This document shows positions 20,379-29,773 of a stretch of 64,000 nt of DNA, piece by piece. Origin of the DNA: Planctomycetota bacterium (GTDB lineage Bacteria; Planctomycetota; B15-G4; SIAN01); assembly GCA_028289345.1 (NCBI GenBank), contig JANQQL010000033.1, positions 992,001 through 1,056,000 on the forward strand. Direction: 5' to 3'. The position numbers were made by a program, and so were the translations under genes. Under the pieces are notes generated by a model. It worked only from the letters and a program-made list of their open reading frames with translations. It did not search any database and was not told the DNA's origin. Numbering within the stretch: the first letter of the stretch is position 1; every line of letters starts with the position of its first letter.

Positions 20379-22838
20379 ATGAGCCGAGTCTGCAACGGTG
20401 GGCGCGCGGCGGGGCTTCTGACGGCAATGCTTGTCTTCGGGGGTTCCGCGGTCGCTCAGAAGAGCATCGACACGCCAGATGAACCGGTGGTCGGCGAGAG
20501 CCGGTCCATCGCCGTCATCCCGGACCTGCAAAACGCCCGAGAGATGGCTGGTGGACGCCTTTGGACCCGCACGATTTCGGTGCGAGGAGCAAGCTTCCTG
20601 AAGGCGCACCTGGTGAACGTCAACCTTCGCGCGGGCGACGTGTTGACGATCCGCAACTCCCAAGGCCGAGTGGTCGAAAACATCACCGGCCGTGGTCCCA
20701 AGAACTGGGGAACGTTCTGGGCTCTTTCCTCGTTCGGCGATGAGATGACGCTCGAGTTGCGAGTCCGCCACGAGTACGGCTACCTGCCCTTTCGCGTCGA
20801 CGAAGTCATTGTCGGCAACGGTCAGATCTTCAGCACCCCTGGCGACAGCGATGGGCCGGAGAGCATCTGCTCTCCCGGCGACTTCGAAGACGTGCAGTGC
20901 TACCAGTCCGACGCCGCCAAGTGGGCGAACGTGTTGGCCTCCGTCGGAGTCATGTCGGTGGGCGGGAATCCGAACACCGCGTTGTTCTGCTCCGGCTGCA
21001 ACGTATCGCCGCTCAACTACGTGTTGACCAACGATCACTGCATCGAAACCCAAGCGCAGTGTGACAGCAGCGAATTCGTGTTCAAGTTCTACCGCCAAGG
21101 CTGCAATGACGGCTCGCCGGTCACTCCCGACTGGCAGAGCTTCCGATGCGACGACATCGTGGCCAGCTCTCCGTTCATCAGCTGCGACCAGGGTCTGGCC
21201 GACCTGGACTACGCGTTGTGCAGCGTGATCGGCGACCCGGCCGCGACCTTTGGTTTCGCGGAAGTCGACCCAAACCCGCTGACCGACGGCGAGGCGATCT
21301 ACATCATCCAGCACCCGGCCGGTCGCCCCCACGAGATCACCCACGGAAGTGGTTCCGACGTGGACGTGGACGGCACCGTGCTTCGCTACTACTCCACTTT
21401 GGACACTGAGGGCGGCAGCTCCGGATCCCCCGTATTCCGTGAATCCGACGACAAGGTCATCGGTCTCCACCACTGTGGCGGCTGCTCCACCCCGGGCACC
21501 GGCAACCGCGGCATGCTGATGTCGGACATCTATCCGGAAATCGAAGGGTTCCTCTGCACACCGAGCCTGGAGATCGTGGCGGCCTCGATCACCACCCCAG
21601 TGGAAGTCAGCGGCAACGGCGACACCATCATGCACCCCGGAGAAGTCTGGCAGGTCACCCCGTCAGTTCGCAACTCGGCCTGCGCCGACGACGCGACCAA
21701 CGTGACCGCGGACATGCAGGTGAACGGCGGCTCGGCCGCGGTGACGCTGCTGGACACCGTCGCCAGCTTCGGCAACGTCAATGCGGGCGAGAGCGCTAGC
21801 TCGGCTTCGCCGGTTCGCTTCCGAATCGGTTCCACCGTCGCCTGCGGTTCCGACGTGATCTTGGACGTCATCAACATCACCGCCAACGAAGGCGGCCCCT
21901 TCACAGACGCTCCGAACGCGTTCCATCAGAAGACCGGGGAAGCTCCGTTCATCACCGAGTACACCGACGACTACTCCTCGGGCCTTGGCGCCTGGACCAT
22001 CGTCGACGGCGGCACCGGAGCCGGCGCCGCTCAGACCTGGACCGATGGCAACCCCGGCGGTCGCACCCTCGGGCTGACGGCCCCTTACGTCATCGTCGAC
22101 TCGGACAACCACGGCACTGGTCTCGACATGGACGAGGAGTTGATCAGCCAAACGATCGACGTCTCGACCTACAGCATCGTCGAGCTGCAGTTCGACCATG
22201 AGTTCCGTTGGTGGTCCGGCGGCAACGACGAGCAATGTGACGTGGACGTTCGCTCCAGCCTCACTGGCGGGGCTTGGGTCAACGTGGCGAACTACTCCGG
22301 TGGCGACGCCAGTGGCAATGTCCTTCTTGACATTACGGCCCAGGCGGCAGGCGCCTCCGACCTTCAGGTTCGCTTCCACTACTACCAAGCCAACTTCGAA
22401 TGGTGGTGGGCCATCGACGACGTGTTCGTGCTGGGCAGCAACGGCTTCGAATGCGACAACGGATCCTTCGCCCTGTTCGGCACCGGCTGCGTTGGCACCG
22501 GCGGCCAGACGCCGATCCTCGAAGGACTGGGATCGGCCACCCCGGATGCCGAGCTGACGATTCAGGTTCGCGACGGCCTGTCGAACGGCCTCGGCCTGCT
22601 GCTCTGGTCCACGACTGACAATCCGTCAGCGTCCCCGTGCGTCTTCCAGATCGGGTTCCCGACCTTCCTGACCATGGTGATCAACCTGGACAGCTCCGGT
22701 GAATGGAGCATCACCGGCCTGTCTCCCCCGGTCCTGAGTTCAACCCACGCGTACTTGCAGTTCCTGGGCAAGGACTCCGGGGCCGCCGTCGGCAAGTTCA
22801 CCTTCTCCAACGGCTTGGACATGTTCATTCAGGACTGA
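20379..22838 (+). CDS. Secreted trypsin-like serine protease with C-terminal beta-sandwich region
   Basis: Signal peptide; triad segments VLTNDHC, DLDYALC, EGGSSGSPVF. Confidence 0.85.
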   Translation: MSRVCNGGRAAGLLTAMLVFGGSAVAQKSIDTPDEPVVGESRSIAVIPDLQNAREMAGGRLWTRTISVRGASFLKAHLVNVNLRAGDVLTIRNSQGRVVENITGRGPKNWGTFWALSSFGDEMTLELRVRHEYGYLPFRVDEVIVGNGQIFSTPGDSDGPESICSPGDFEDVQCYQSDAAKWANVLASVGVMSVGGNPNTALFCSGCNVSPLNYVLTNDHCIETQAQCDSSEFVFKFYRQGCNDGSPVTPDWQSFRCDDIVASSPFISCDQGLADLDYALCSVIGDPAATFGFAEVDPNPLTDGEAIYIIQHPAGRPHEITHGSGSDVDVDGTVLRYYSTLDTEGGSSGSPVFRESDDKVIGLHHCGGCSTPGTGNRGMLMSDIYPEIEGFLCTPSLEIVAASITTPVEVSGNGDTIMHPGEVWQVTPSVRNSACADDATNVTADMQVNGGSAAVTLLDTVASFGNVNAGESASSASPVRFRIGSTVACGSDVILDVINITANEGGPFTDAPNAFHQKTGEAPFITEYTDDYSSGLGAWTIVDGGTGAGAAQTWTDGNPGGRTLGLTAPYVIVDSDNHGTGLDMDEELISQTIDVSTYSIVELQFDHEFRWWSGGNDEQCDVDVRSSLTGGAWVNVANYSGGDASGNVLLDITAQAAGASDLQVRFHYYQANFEWWWAIDDVFVLGSNGFECDNGSFALFGTGCVGTGGQTPILEGLGSATPDAELTIQVRDGLSNGLGLLLWSTTDNPSASPCVFQIGFPTFLTMVINLDSSGEWSITGLSPPVLSSTHAYLQFLGKDSGAAVGKFTFSNGLDMFIQD

Positions 22839-22865
22839 GTCCACTCCGCAGTTTGAATCGCCCCA

Positions 22866-22900
22866 AGGGGGCCCTCCGAGCGAGGGCCCCCTTTTCTTTT
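22866..22900 (+). terminator. Rho-independent terminator
   Basis: GGGGGCCCT-ccgagcg-AGGGCCCCC followed by TTTTCTTTT, 28 nt after the protease stop. Confidence 0.9.
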
Positions 22901-23369
22901 CGGTCGCGATTGCCGTCCCTTCACACAACGTCGTACAAAGAGCGATGCGGATCTGCCGCCGATCCATGGGCCGCTGGTTTTGGTTCGTCGCTCTCGATTC
23001 GCGGAGCTCCGATCGCCCTGCGTCGAGTGCAGGAGTTGAGTCGACGGCTGGCTGCCTCATCGGAGTTTGTCGCAAGCGATCGGGAAGGCACTCGGCCCCC
23101 TTCCAAGGCCCCCCCGACAACGAAATCTTGTAGCGCGCGCCGCGGCCCGGGTGGCTGTGCCCTCGCGGTCACCCAGGACCTGCTTCCGCAAAGTTCCAAG
23201 TTCGTCGATGGATCGGTGCCCTTCGAAAAAAGCAGGAAATTCGTGCGACATTCTGGGTCTTTCCCGGCTGTCGGTCTGCAGGGCGCCTCGTCGCTCGGGG
23301 AAAGCCCACTTCGAGGTGGCGCCGATTGCCCCGCATCGCCCCTCTGTTCCCTGAGAAAAGGACACCCCG

Positions 23370-24281
23370 ATGATTCGGACCTTTGCCCTCCCGCTGCTAC
23401 TCGGCCTTGCCTTCCTTCCCCGCGCCGCCGCGCAGAGTACGGACTACTTCTCCCAGGTTCCGTTCTTGCAGAGAGTCTTGACCGGTACCGACTCCCAGTC
23501 AAACTTCAGTGCCGGCTATCAGGAGTTCGTGAGCACGACCATTCCCGTTCCCGCCGGATTCACGGTTCTCTTGAGCGCGACATTCACCGCCGAATCTCGC
23601 TGCGTTGAGTCCGGCGCCGACACTGGCAACTGGTGCAGCATGCAGATTCTCATTGACGGCGAAGAGGCGTTTCCACAGGCGACACAAGTCGAACTCGATT
23701 TTGCTTTCGACAGCACCGATCGAGGCAACAACAGCAGCGGTTCCTTCGAATCCCACTCCTTCAGTCGTCACCGCTGCTACACCAATTCCACCAGCATCAC
23801 GCAGCAGGTCCCCGTCGTGGTCGAGTGGGGTGTCACCAACCTCAGCGGGGGAGGCTCTCCGTCGTTCTGGATTGACGACTGGACGCTGGTCATTCAAGAA
23901 AGCCAAAACTGCTTCGAGGTCACCGAGTCGACGTTGACCGGATCCCTCGGGCCACAGTTTGAAACGCCGGAGAAGTTCGAAGTCCGGGAGCCTCGTTCGG
24001 GGGCCCCGTCCATGCTGCTCATCTCACCGATCACGCTGGGAAGCAGTCTCAGCCACAGCGGCCCGCTCGACCTGAGTCAGTCGGTGATCGCCAGCCCGCT
24101 TGGTCACCGAAAGAATGCCCAACAGCGTGGGGAACTGCGCGAACTTGAATTGTTGCTCGACGTGGATCCGTCCCTCGAACTCCTGCAATACCGGATTCGT
24201 CAGATCGTTCAGGACGGGACCGAGTCGGAACGCGCCATGTTGTCCAACAGCCTGGAAATGCTCCTGACCAATCATCGCTGA
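23370..24281 (+). CDS. Hypothetical secreted protein
   Basis: Signal peptide MIRTFALPLLLGLAFLPRAAAQS; no family recognised. Confidence 0.65.
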   Translation: MIRTFALPLLLGLAFLPRAAAQSTDYFSQVPFLQRVLTGTDSQSNFSAGYQEFVSTTIPVPAGFTVLLSATFTAESRCVESGADTGNWCSMQILIDGEEAFPQATQVELDFAFDSTDRGNNSSGSFESHSFSRHRCYTNSTSITQQVPVVVEWGVTNLSGGGSPSFWIDDWTLVIQESQNCFEVTESTLTGSLGPQFETPEKFEVREPRSGAPSMLLISPITLGSSLSHSGPLDLSQSVIASPLGHRKNAQQRGELRELELLLDVDPSLELLQYRIRQIVQDGTESERAMLSNSLEMLLTNHR

Positions 24282-24287
24282 ATGGTC

Positions 24288-24325
24288 TTCCTCGGCTGCC
24301 GTCACCAATGACGGCAGCCGAGGAA
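24288..24325. repeat. Perfect 17-bp stem, 4-nt loop hairpin, no U-tract
   Basis: TTCCTCGGCTGCCGTCA-ccaa-TGACGGCAGCCGAGGAA directly after stop at 24281. Confidence 0.9.
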
Positions 24326-24541
24326 ACAGACCCTCTGACCCAAAACGAAGCCCCGCGTGCCCGCAGTCCATCCGCCTCACGGACGCCCATCGCGTCTCTT
24401 CCGCCCTTCGTCGTCCGAAGTCCCCCCCGGCTCTTGATGGCGGCCCCCAGGGAGCGCCCCGGAATCCGCTTGTCCTCCCGACCTCGGGGAAGGCGTGGGG
24501 CTATGATTCTCCCTTCGCCTCTCGCCCCGGAGGATCCCCCC

Positions 24542-25960
24542 ATGCTTGCAGCCATGCTTGCCGCAATGACGGCAGTCGTCGACCCGCCCGCCGAACCCAA
24601 TGTGCTTTGGATCTACATTGAAGACATGGCGGTCGATGTCGCCTCCGAGATCCGTGGGGAACCCTCCCCCATCCGCACCCCAAATCTCAAGCGGCTGGCG
24701 CAAGGGGGAATGCGTTTCACCAACTCCTACGCGCCAAGCCCGGTGTGTTCGCCATCACGCACCGCGGCCATGTTCGGGCAATGGCCCATCACCACGGGGT
24801 TCTGGCAAAACCGCCAACCCATGCACCAGAACACCCTGAATGGAATTCAATCTCTGCCGTTCCGCTATCAGAACGAAGGCTACTACGTCTCGGGAGCCGG
24901 CAAGATCTTTCACCGGGAGTACATCGATCCTCCCTCTTGGGACAGCTATCAGGTGTTCCAGAACGATCCGTGGATCAACGACCCGAGTTCTCCGTGCGGC
25001 GGTGGCTGCCTGTACTTCGGCCCATTCGAGAATGGCGCGGACGGCTCCCTCGGCAAGATGTCGGACACCAAAGTCGCCGATCATGTGATTCAAGAGATGC
25101 AAGGAATCCAGGAACCGTTCTTCTTGGCTGCCGGCTTCATCGCCCCGCACACGCCGTTCAAGTATCCCGAGTCGTATCACTCGAGGTACGGCGCCTACTC
25201 CGACGTGGTTCCCCTGCCGGACGAGGAGTTCAGCAACTGGCAACAAAGCCTCGACCTGGAGGCCTATGACAGCTTCACCGAGATCGATCCGGGCTACACC
25301 TTGAACCCGGCCATGTTCCGACGCCAAGCCACCGTCGCTTACTGGCGCACCATGACCTACATCGACACCCAAGTCGGACGCTTGCTCGATGCCCTCGACA
25401 GCAATGGGCTCACCGATCGCACCATCGTGGTGATGGTCACCGACCACGGCTACTCCGTCGGTTATCACCAACGCTACGGAAAAGGCACGTTGTTCGATTG
25501 GTCCGCCAAGTCTTGGATGACGGTTGCGGTTCCGTGGCTCGACCCCGGTCATGGCCTGGACTGCGCCCGTCCGGTCGATCACGTCGACCTGTATCCCACC
25601 CTGATGGAACTCAGCAACCTGTCCCAGCCCAGCGGCCTCGACGGGGACAGTCTGGTGCCCCTGTTGACCAACCCGACCGCCTCGACCGATATGGCCTTCG
25701 CCATGGTCGAAACCCTCAACGAAGCTCGAGCCTTCATGGCACGCAGCGACAATTACAAGTTCATCTACTGGGGCGACTCAGGACTGCACCAGTTCTACGA
25801 CATGGGCAATGACCCGGGAGAGTACACGAACCTGTACGGCAATCCTGCCTACGACAGTCTGGTCGCGACTCACCTTCAGGCGCTGATCAACCGGGGCATG
25901 GTGCCACCGCCCGCGGAACAGCCTTCGTGGGGCCCGCGGTCCCTCGAGCTCCCTCGCTAG
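24542..25960 (+). CDS. Type I sulfatase
   Basis: PNVLWIYIEDMAVDV..; formylglycine motif region SPVCSPSRTAAMFG; ATG at 24542. Confidence 0.85.
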   Translation: MLAAMLAAMTAVVDPPAEPNVLWIYIEDMAVDVASEIRGEPSPIRTPNLKRLAQGGMRFTNSYAPSPVCSPSRTAAMFGQWPITTGFWQNRQPMHQNTLNGIQSLPFRYQNEGYYVSGAGKIFHREYIDPPSWDSYQVFQNDPWINDPSSPCGGGCLYFGPFENGADGSLGKMSDTKVADHVIQEMQGIQEPFFLAAGFIAPHTPFKYPESYHSRYGAYSDVVPLPDEEFSNWQQSLDLEAYDSFTEIDPGYTLNPAMFRRQATVAYWRTMTYIDTQVGRLLDALDSNGLTDRTIVVMVTDHGYSVGYHQRYGKGTLFDWSAKSWMTVAVPWLDPGHGLDCARPVDHVDLYPTLMELSNLSQPSGLDGDSLVPLLTNPTASTDMAFAMVETLNEARAFMARSDNYKFIYWGDSGLHQFYDMGNDPGEYTNLYGNPAYDSLVATHLQALINRGMVPPPAEQPSWGPRSLELPR

Positions 25961-26129
25961 GCCGACTTCGCCCTTCGACAACCGTGGCCGGCGTCCCGGG
26001 ATGAATTGTCGAGTCGCACGACCCGCTTGAGCGATCGAAAGCCACTTCCGTTCAATCGCAATGGTCGATTCGCAATGACCGTTTCGGCAACGCAATGACT
26101 CCGGACCAGATGCTCGAGGAACGGTCCCC

Positions 26130-27131
26130 TCACTTGCTGGCACGGAGCACTCGAAGCAGATTGTCCTGCGCCACCAGCTGGCGCGTGGCCGGGGACAACT
26201 GTTCCAGCAGCCGTTGCACTCCGTCCACTTGCTCCAAGCTGCGCTCCATCGAGTGAAGCGAGGCGTCAGTGCCGACGACAAACCGGGTGGGGTGGGCTTC
26301 GATCAGAGCGAGCCATTGAGGCCAGACATTCTGCTCGTCTGCGTAGATCGTGTACTCCGGGGATCGCGGGTGGTGCCGCCAGGTGCGAGCGCTGAGTTCG
26401 TAGACCAGGTTCGGGTGTCGGCGAATCCAGCGTTCCGCCAGGAAACACGGGGTGTATCCCCCGTGGGCCCAGATCACGGTGACATCCGGAAAACGCTTGA
26501 GCAACTCGTCCATTTCTTTGAGGTCGGTGATCTCGCAATGGACGTTGACTGGGACTTCGTGCTTGGCAGCAAGTTCGAAGAGGCCGACGGACAACGGGTG
26601 CAAGGGTCCATAGTTCGCCTCGGGAAACCCGCGACCGGGAAAATGGGTGACCGAGAGCTCACCGATGCCGGCGAAGACCCCCGTCGACAGGGCGGCGTCG
26701 ACTTGATCGAGCAACGAAAGATCTCGGGCTTCCCACGCCGAACGGTAGCTCTTTCTTTCCGGAGAGACGGAGTAGAAAGGGATGAACTTCGACGGGTCGC
26801 GACGCGCCGCCTCCGCCAAGAGTGCGTTGTCACTGTTTCGACCCCAGAACACCACGGCGCGTTCAATGGAGCGCTCCTCCATGAGCTCCAACGCCATCGC
26901 CACATCGTTCAGGTGAAGGTGAGCGTCGACGAACCCCAGTGCTTTCTCTTCCCCCAACGGGCGCGGCTCGGATCCGCGCGCGGAACTCGTCGCCCGTCTC
27001 GCCTTCTTCTTGCGAGGAGCCGTGGACGAAGAGTCTTGCTCTTGGGTGGGAGCTTGCGCCAAGGGCTCTGCCGGCCGCGCCGTCAGACACACTCCGAGCC
27101 CCACCACCATCACGAATCGCCAGAACCTCAC
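26130..27131 (-). CDS. Amidohydrolase family protein
   Basis: GFVDAHLHLND; VNVHCEITDLKEMDELLKRFPDVTVIWAHGG; VVGTDAS; GTG start overlaps upstream stop. Confidence 0.8.
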   Translation of the reverse strand: MRFWRFVMVVGLGVCLTARPAEPLAQAPTQEQDSSSTAPRKKKARRATSSARGSEPRPLGEEKALGFVDAHLHLNDVAMALELMEERSIERAVVFWGRNSDNALLAEAARRDPSKFIPFYSVSPERKSYRSAWEARDLSLLDQVDAALSTGVFAGIGELSVTHFPGRGFPEANYGPLHPLSVGLFELAAKHEVPVNVHCEITDLKEMDELLKRFPDVTVIWAHGGYTPCFLAERWIRRHPNLVYELSARTWRHHPRSPEYTIYADEQNVWPQWLALIEAHPTRFVVGTDASLHSMERSLEQVDGVQRLLEQLSPATRQLVAQDNLLRVLRASK

Positions 27132-27907
27132 TTCTTCCGCTTTCCGAATTTGAGCCCGGACCAAGTCGCGTCGAACGCACAGATCTTGTAGTCCACCAAG
27201 CCGTGATCGAGGCCGCTGCGACGCACGTGATCCTGAGTCACGTCGGTTGCCAAGCCCGAAGCCTTCTTCGGCCACAGAATCCACATCCCCCCGGCGGGAA
27301 CCTTCTTGGCCATGGCGACAATGCGAGAATCGAGAGTCTTGCGAGCTTTCACGAACCACATCATCAGGTCGACATTGCCGCGCGGCTGATCCTTCCACAC
27401 AGAACCTTCCGGCAGCGCCCCCACGGTGGCGGCAGCGTCCTCGGGTGCACCCCACGCCCCGACCACGAAGTCCGGCTTGATTCCGAGCTTCTTCGGCAAC
27501 GGCGTGCCCGAGTATCCCTCCAGGCGGTGACCCGGCACGATCGGATCCGTGGGTGGCCTGGCCAGCGAACGAGTGATGGCTCCGCGAACCCGTGTCCACG
27601 TGGTGAACGTCGCATCGGGCAATCGAGCCTTCACCATCTTCACTTTGTCGGCCGCCCCATCGACGAAGACCAGAGGGACCACGCGAGTCGACTTGGCATC
27701 GCGCAGCGCCATGGCCAAATCACGCCCCTGGGTCGGCATGCGAGACAAGTCGATGACGAACGCCTGGGGAGGACGCGCCCTGACCTTCTTCAGGTCCTCG
27801 GGACCCGTGGAGTGCTGGACCCCGACTTGATGTCCCGCCTTGCGCAGCTTTGCGGCACGCTCCTTCGCTTCTTCCGCATGCCAATGGTACAGCCGGATTC
27901 GGGCCAT
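27128..27907 (-). CDS. Pseudo-receiver domain fused to DUF3052-like domain
   Basis: C-term YSGTPLPKKLGIK..GGMWILWPKKASGLATDVTQDHVRRSGLDHGLVDYKICAFDATWSGLKFGKRKK (DUF3052-like); N-term resembles a receiver fold. Confidence 0.7.
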   Translation of the reverse strand: MARIRLYHWHAEEAKERAAKLRKAGHQVGVQHSTGPEDLKKVRARPPQAFVIDLSRMPTQGRDLAMALRDAKSTRVVPLVFVDGAADKVKMVKARLPDATFTTWTRVRGAITRSLARPPTDPIVPGHRLEGYSGTPLPKKLGIKPDFVVGAWGAPEDAAATVGALPEGSVWKDQPRGNVDLMMWFVKARKTLDSRIVAMAKKVPAGGMWILWPKKASGLATDVTQDHVRRSGLDHGLVDYKICAFDATWSGLKFGKRKK

Positions 27908-27958
27908 GGCTCGAGCGCTCCACGCTGACCGCGGCACAGCCGGGGGCACCGGAGAGCC

Positions 27959-29773
27959 TTACGACACAATCGCCGTGCGTTCGTGCGAACGCGATTGCAA
28001 CGCTCCCACCGCCGCCGCGGTGAAAATCACGGGGTACAAGTCTTCGAAGTACCACAGCTTCGCGAAATAGAAACCGATCGGGGTCGCCGAAGTTTCTTTT
28101 TTCTCCCAGCGCTCGCGCAGCCAGGCCTCCCCCCGCTGCAATGCGTCTTCCGGGACCTCTTCGAAGCGAGACAACCCGTGCAACACCAGGGCCGTCTCCT
28201 CCACCGAAGACGGGGCACCCTTGCCCCCGCCCCAGCCTCCGTCCTCGTTCTGCATATCGAGCAGCGCTCGGACGCCGCGGCTCGCCGTCCGGTCCAGCTC
28301 GACCTCGCGAAGCGACGGATTCAGCTCCGCGATCGCGAAAAGAACCCGAGCGGTTCCATACACCGGGTTCTCGTCCTCGACGACGAACTGATTGCCGAAC
28401 CACAGCGGCACCCAGGTTCCGTCCGGTCGCTGCTGGTCTTTCAAAAACTGGATGGCTCGGCCGGTGGCGCCGGCGATGGTCTCCTTCTGATCCGACCAGG
28501 TGTCTCGCCAGCGATCCCATGCAAGTAAGGCGTGAGCCGTCAATTCCGCACTGCTGCGATCGAAGGGCAATTTCCCCCACCCGCGGCAGAACGTCGGGAT
28601 TCCCCCATCGCTGTTCTGAAGATCGAGCAGCCATTGCACCCCCTGCTTGGCGGAGACCTGGACAGACTCGTCTTCGGGATTCAGGAGATGCAGCGCGACC
28701 AACGCCCCGGCGGTGTCGTCGGCATCGGGCACCGCTCCCGGAAGATCGGTCCACGACCAGGCCCCGGGAGCCGATCCGGTGTATGGGTGAATCTCGAGAA
28801 ACTGCTGCCCGCGCAACCAATCCGTGACGCGACGGCGCTCGTCCTGGGACAAACCGAGATCTGGTTGCCCGAACTCCGCCAGGGCTTTGACCGACAACGT
28901 GGTCACCCAGGTGGCCAAGTCCGTGTCAATGGGCCAGCTACCATCCGAACGTACCGATTGTTCGAGAAACGCGGCACCACGGCGAACCACGATCGAATCG
29001 GCACTGCCGCTGTTCAACAAACTCATCATCACGAAGCTGGTGAGCGGGACGGCTTCCAGAAATCCTCCGTTGTCCGGTTGGAGTCGCTCGAGGAGCCGCA
29101 GGGTCGGTCGACGGCACAGTGACCGAATGCCACGCACCAGGGGATTTCGCGAAGGCGCCTGATGGTGGCGCACTTGACCGATGGCGATCAAGGCCGGAAG
29201 CGCGTAGCTCACCACCTGCAATCGCAACCAGCGGAACCAGGCTCGAGGCAGCACCGACAGCTCGAATGGCAACGGCCGCACCCGCCGCCATCCCGATTGC
29301 GCGGGTCCAAGAGCCCCCGCCAAAGACAGCACGGTGAGAATAGGCACCGAGAACGTGTGGTCCTTGCCGTAACGCTTCAAGACCGCCATCGCCAACGATT
29401 CCGGATCGGTGCCCCCGACGGTCCGACTCAACCAATTCTCGATCCGCCTGCGAGTCGGGACAAACAACTCCTCCCCATCCGCGATTCGAAACGCGGCCCA
29501 CACCAAACAGGTCGTGCTGAGATTGCTGAAGCTGCGCACGGTGTCGCCGTAACCCCCGTCCTCGTTCTGGGAACGGGCCAGCCATTCCATCCCTCCGCGG
29601 ATCATGGCCCCATGGTCGGAACTTTCCGACGAGAGTCGATCCAGGTACGTCAGCGCAATCGCAGCCAGGGCCGTGGACAACGCGCTGCTCGACAGCTCTC
29701 CACGCCACATTCCTCCAGCGACTCGATGCTCGAGGAGCTCGCGACGAATGCCAGCGCCAAAGTCGTCGCTCAC
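27959..29773 (-). CDS. Squalene-hopene-cyclase-like class II terpene cyclase
   Basis: GTG start at 29773 overlapping upstream TGA; DADDTA catalytic motif (VPDADDTAGAL) and multiple QW-like repeats (QNEDGGYG, QPDNGGF, SDGSW, PDGTW, QNEDGGWGGG). Confidence 0.85.
   Translation of the reverse strand: MSDDFGAGIRRELLEHRVAGGMWRGELSSSALSTALAAIALTYLDRLSSESSDHGAMIRGGMEWLARSQNEDGGYGDTVRSFSNLSTTCLVWAAFRIADGEELFVPTRRRIENWLSRTVGGTDPESLAMAVLKRYGKDHTFSVPILTVLSLAGALGPAQSGWRRVRPLPFELSVLPRAWFRWLRLQVVSYALPALIAIGQVRHHQAPSRNPLVRGIRSLCRRPTLRLLERLQPDNGGFLEAVPLTSFVMMSLLNSGSADSIVVRRGAAFLEQSVRSDGSWPIDTDLATWVTTLSVKALAEFGQPDLGLSQDERRRVTDWLRGQQFLEIHPYTGSAPGAWSWTDLPGAVPDADDTAGALVALHLLNPEDESVQVSAKQGVQWLLDLQNSDGGIPTFCRGWGKLPFDRSSAELTAHALLAWDRWRDTWSDQKETIAGATGRAIQFLKDQQRPDGTWVPLWFGNQFVVEDENPVYGTARVLFAIAELNPSLREVELDRTASRGVRALLDMQNEDGGWGGGKGAPSSVEETALVLHGLSRFEEVPEDALQRGEAWLRERWEKKETSATPIGFYFAKLWYFEDLYPVIFTAAAVGALQSRSHERTAIVS

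Noticed and set aside
20361-21635. 424-aa minus-strand ORF
   Set aside because: Lies opposite the serine protease with its catalytic motifs; His/Val/Ala/Gly-rich shadow.
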